A model generated the notes under the pieces. It saw only the letters and a list, made by a program, of their open reading frames with translations, was not told where the DNA came from and made no database searches. Positions 4,685 through 6,169 of a stretch of DNA of 6,169 nucleotides are shown here, piece after piece. Source of the DNA: Anaerolineales bacterium (GTDB lineage: Bacteria; Chloroflexota; Anaerolineae; Anaerolineales; Villigracilaceae); assembly GCA_029933275.1 (NCBI GenBank), contig JAOZOM010000107.1, positions 1 to 6,169 of the forward strand, given 5' to 3'. The position numbers and the translations under genes were made by a program. The first letter of the stretch is position 1; each line of letters opens with the position of its first letter.

Positions 4685-5935
4685 TTATTTATTAATTTCT
4701 TCCAATAATATTTCTACCGCTTTATCCAGTTGCGGGTCGCGTTCAGCTTCGTAATCTTCTTCGGTCATTTCGACAACCACATCGGGCGTTAAACCAATTT
4801 CGTGGATGGTACGTTCTTTCGGCGTGAGCCATTTGGCAATCGTCACGCGCACCGCGCCCTGCTCGTTGTTGAGCGGAATCCAGTTTTGGACGGAGCCTTT
4901 GCCATAAGAAACGACACCGACCAACTGTCCACGCTCGAGATCTTGAATGGCACCGGCAACTACTTCAGATGCGGAGGCTGATCCTTCATTGATAAGCAAA
5001 ACAATCGGCATATCGGTCGCCAATCCGCCTTTAATCGTTTTATGCGTATCTCGTGAGCCATCCCCATATTGCTCGTAAAGCACCACATTATCGGCAGGGA
5101 TAAATTCAGAAGCAACTTCAATCGCGGTTGTCAGCAATCCGCCGCCATTATTGCGGAAATCGACTACAAATCCCTCCGCACCTTGATCGAGAAGGTCTTT
5201 CAATGTAGTCCGAAGCTCGGGCGTTGTGTTGACGCTAAAAGTGAAGATGTGGATATAGCCGATATTATTCTCAAGCATTTCCCCTTCTACGCTGGGGACA
5301 GTGATGTGAGCGCGCGTGACCTGAAACTTGAGATGCTCCGATTCACCTTCTCGAAGGATAGTGAGTTCTACTGTTGTTCCCGCTTCCCCAAGCACTTTGC
5401 GGATGACCAAATCACCGTCTATGCCAGTCATATCTTCGCCATCAATCGCGATGACCATATCACCGGGTTTCAGCCCCGCTTCTTCGGCGGGTGAGCCGGA
5501 CATCGGGCTGACAATGGTAAGGTAATCACCGGTGGTATCTACCCATGCGCCAATCCCGTCGTAAGAACCTTCGATACTGCTATTTGCTTGAATATAAGTA
5601 TCCGGGTCCATATAGGAGGTGTGTTGGTCACCGAGTGAACTGACCATCCCGCTGATGGCTCCCTGCATGAGCTTTAGATCATCTACCGGCTGGTCAACGT
5701 AGTTATCGTGAATAATTTGCCAAGATTCCCAGAAGGGAGCGAAGAGGAGTTCCAATCCGCTGGGGGTAGCGTCAATCGTTTCGGGGGCGGGTGTTGGTGC
5801 GCTCGGTTCTGCCAGAAAGTCAGTTGGAAGATTATCCTTAACAAGATAACCAGCCGCGAATCCGCCAGAAAAAACGGAAATGAGTAATACACCGGCAATC
5901 AAACCGATGATGAGATTGCGAAGGACTTTGTTCAT
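4685..5935 (-). CDS. S41 carboxy-terminal processing protease (CtpA/Prc family)
   Basis: This 416-residue serine protease trims or degrades proteins outside the cytoplasmic membrane. An N-terminal signal anchor spans about 7-31, followed by a Pro/Ala/Thr-rich linker (42-58) and a helical region (61-118) with the family block LGDQHTSYMDP at 101-111. A PDZ domain lies at about 122-208, beginning YDGIGA. The S41 domain follows, with GYIHIFTFS, VVDFRNNGGG (257-266) and the catalytic residues Ser321 in GSASASE, Lys346 and Gln350 in YGKGSVQ. The Ser-Lys spacing of 25 matches E. coli Prc and Bacillus CtpB. The end is close to the S41 domain, with no C-terminal peptidoglycan-binding domain. ATG 5935 follows GGAG at 8 nt. 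It is the first gene of the visible minus-strand block; the YugP-like peptidase is next. Substrates are unknown. Confidence 0.95.
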   Translation of the reverse strand: MNKVLRNLIIGLIAGVLLISVFSGGFAAGYLVKDNLPTDFLAEPSAPTPAPETIDATPSGLELLFAPFWESWQIIHDNYVDQPVDDLKLMQGAISGMVSSLGDQHTSYMDPDTYIQANSSIEGSYDGIGAWVDTTGDYLTIVSPMSGSPAEEAGLKPGDMVIAIDGEDMTGIDGDLVIRKVLGEAGTTVELTILREGESEHLKFQVTRAHITVPSVEGEMLENNIGYIHIFTFSVNTTPELRTTLKDLLDQGAEGFVVDFRNNGGGLLTTAIEVASEFIPADNVVLYEQYGDGSRDTHKTIKGGLATDMPIVLLINEGSASASEVVAGAIQDLERGQLVGVVSYGKGSVQNWIPLNNEQGAVRVTIAKWLTPKERTIHEIGLTPDVVVEMTEEDYEAERDPQLDKAVEILLEEINK

Positions 5936-6037
5936 AAAAATAACTCCAATAGTTTGTAATTTATAAGCACGAGCATATCATGTAGGGATTAAAAAACGAT
6001 AAATTTTCCGTATGAAGAGTATTAACTGGTTTACGGA

Positions 6038-6057
6038 TTTACTGAAAACTCAGTAAA
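6038..6057. promoter_or_regulatory. 8-bp inverted repeat upstream of the S41 protease gene
   Basis: The arms TTTACTGA (6038-6045) and TCAGTAAA (6050-6057) are perfect reverse complements around AAAC. The site lies about 100-120 bp before the protease ATG, at the distance expected for a regulator site or for the end of an upstream transcript. The stem is AT-rich. A CTTTCC and T-run follow on the plus strand, so a weak plus-strand terminator is also possible. No confident -10/-35 pair was found for the protease gene. Confidence 0.35.
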
Positions 6058-6072
6058 ACTTTCCTTTTTACC

Positions 6073-6096
6073 GCGAAGAGGCGAAGAGCGCGAAGA
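6073..6096. repeat. Three-copy GCGAAGA short repeat
   Basis: The word GCGAAGA occurs at 6073, 6081 and 6090 (spacing 8 and 9), giving a purine-rich run that stands out from the AT-rich spacer. On the other strand it reads as repeated TCTTCGC. I recall runs of this kind from intergenic regions of several bacterial groups; this was not checked. No function is claimed. Confidence 0.5.
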
Positions 6097-6169
6097 AAAA
6101 CTTAAAAATATCTAAAAAAAAGATTCAAAAGGCAAGAAACAACTCTGTAGTGTTTACTCTCTTTGTCGT
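6097..6169. other. Right-edge spacer, no feature identified
   Basis: The last 73 bases are AT-rich and hold several A-runs. On the minus strand one frame is open from the edge for 21 codons to a TAA at 6104-6102. It could be the tail of a gene outside the window, but the stretch is too short and of low complexity to support a call. Confidence 0.3.

Noticed and set aside
5069..5494. 141-codon open frame on the plus strand
   Set aside because: It lies wholly antisense to the S41 protease, whose domains and catalytic residues are intact; the translation has no recognisable motif.
6102..6167. Tail of a minus-strand gene entering from the right edge
   Set aside because: Only 21 open codons with low-complexity AT-rich sequence; nothing distinguishes it from chance.

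Overview
The window looks like ordinary chromosome from a free-living bacterium. The best guess is a member of the Chloroflexota (Anaerolineae-like). This rests on the combination of a DUF35 Zn-ribbon/OB-fold protein, a YugP-type membrane zinc peptidase, an S41 carboxy-terminal processing protease and a single-domain OPRT, set among AT-rich spacers full of degenerate short repeats. The lineage is an inference from gene content and was not tested. No RNA gene, CRISPR array, insertion sequence or phage gene was seen.

Layout. At the left edge (1-371, minus) is a nearly complete DUF35 Zn-ribbon/OB-fold gene whose last codons lie outside the window. Divergent from it, a 194-bp spacer with a perfect 10-bp-arm palindrome and a TATAAT box precedes a small PilZ-domain gene (566-931, plus). 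A strong bidirectional terminator (946-983) separates the PilZ gene from a long minus-strand block that fills the rest of the window. Read in transcription order from the right, the block holds an S41 protease (5935-4685), a YugP-like peptidase (4612-3923), pyrE (3665-3072), a Nudix hydrolase (3062-2436), an unrecognised 150-aa protein (2349-1897) and a SULT-like sulfotransferase (1856-1002).

How the genes work together. Two membrane-anchored proteases with extracytoplasmic or membrane roles sit next to each other. pyrE and the Nudix gene are tightly coupled: the pyrE stop codon lies inside the Nudix ribosome binding site, and the Nudix gene starts with TTG. Both act on nucleotide metabolism. 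The 150-aa protein and the sulfotransferase follow in the same direction, and the sulfotransferase appears to lack a Shine-Dalgarno and to have a TATAAT box only 5 nt before its ATG, so it may be read from a leaderless transcript. The PilZ protein is a probable c-di-GMP effector.

Most of the unusual material is between genes: a palindromic operator candidate, two copies of a hairpin-forming repeat ending in GAGTTAAAGGGG, and three low-complexity repeats. I found no clear sign of a wholly new system. The items most worth a second look are the sulfotransferase (possible His-to-Tyr change at the catalytic position, leaderless start), the palindrome before the PilZ gene, and the paired hairpin repeats.
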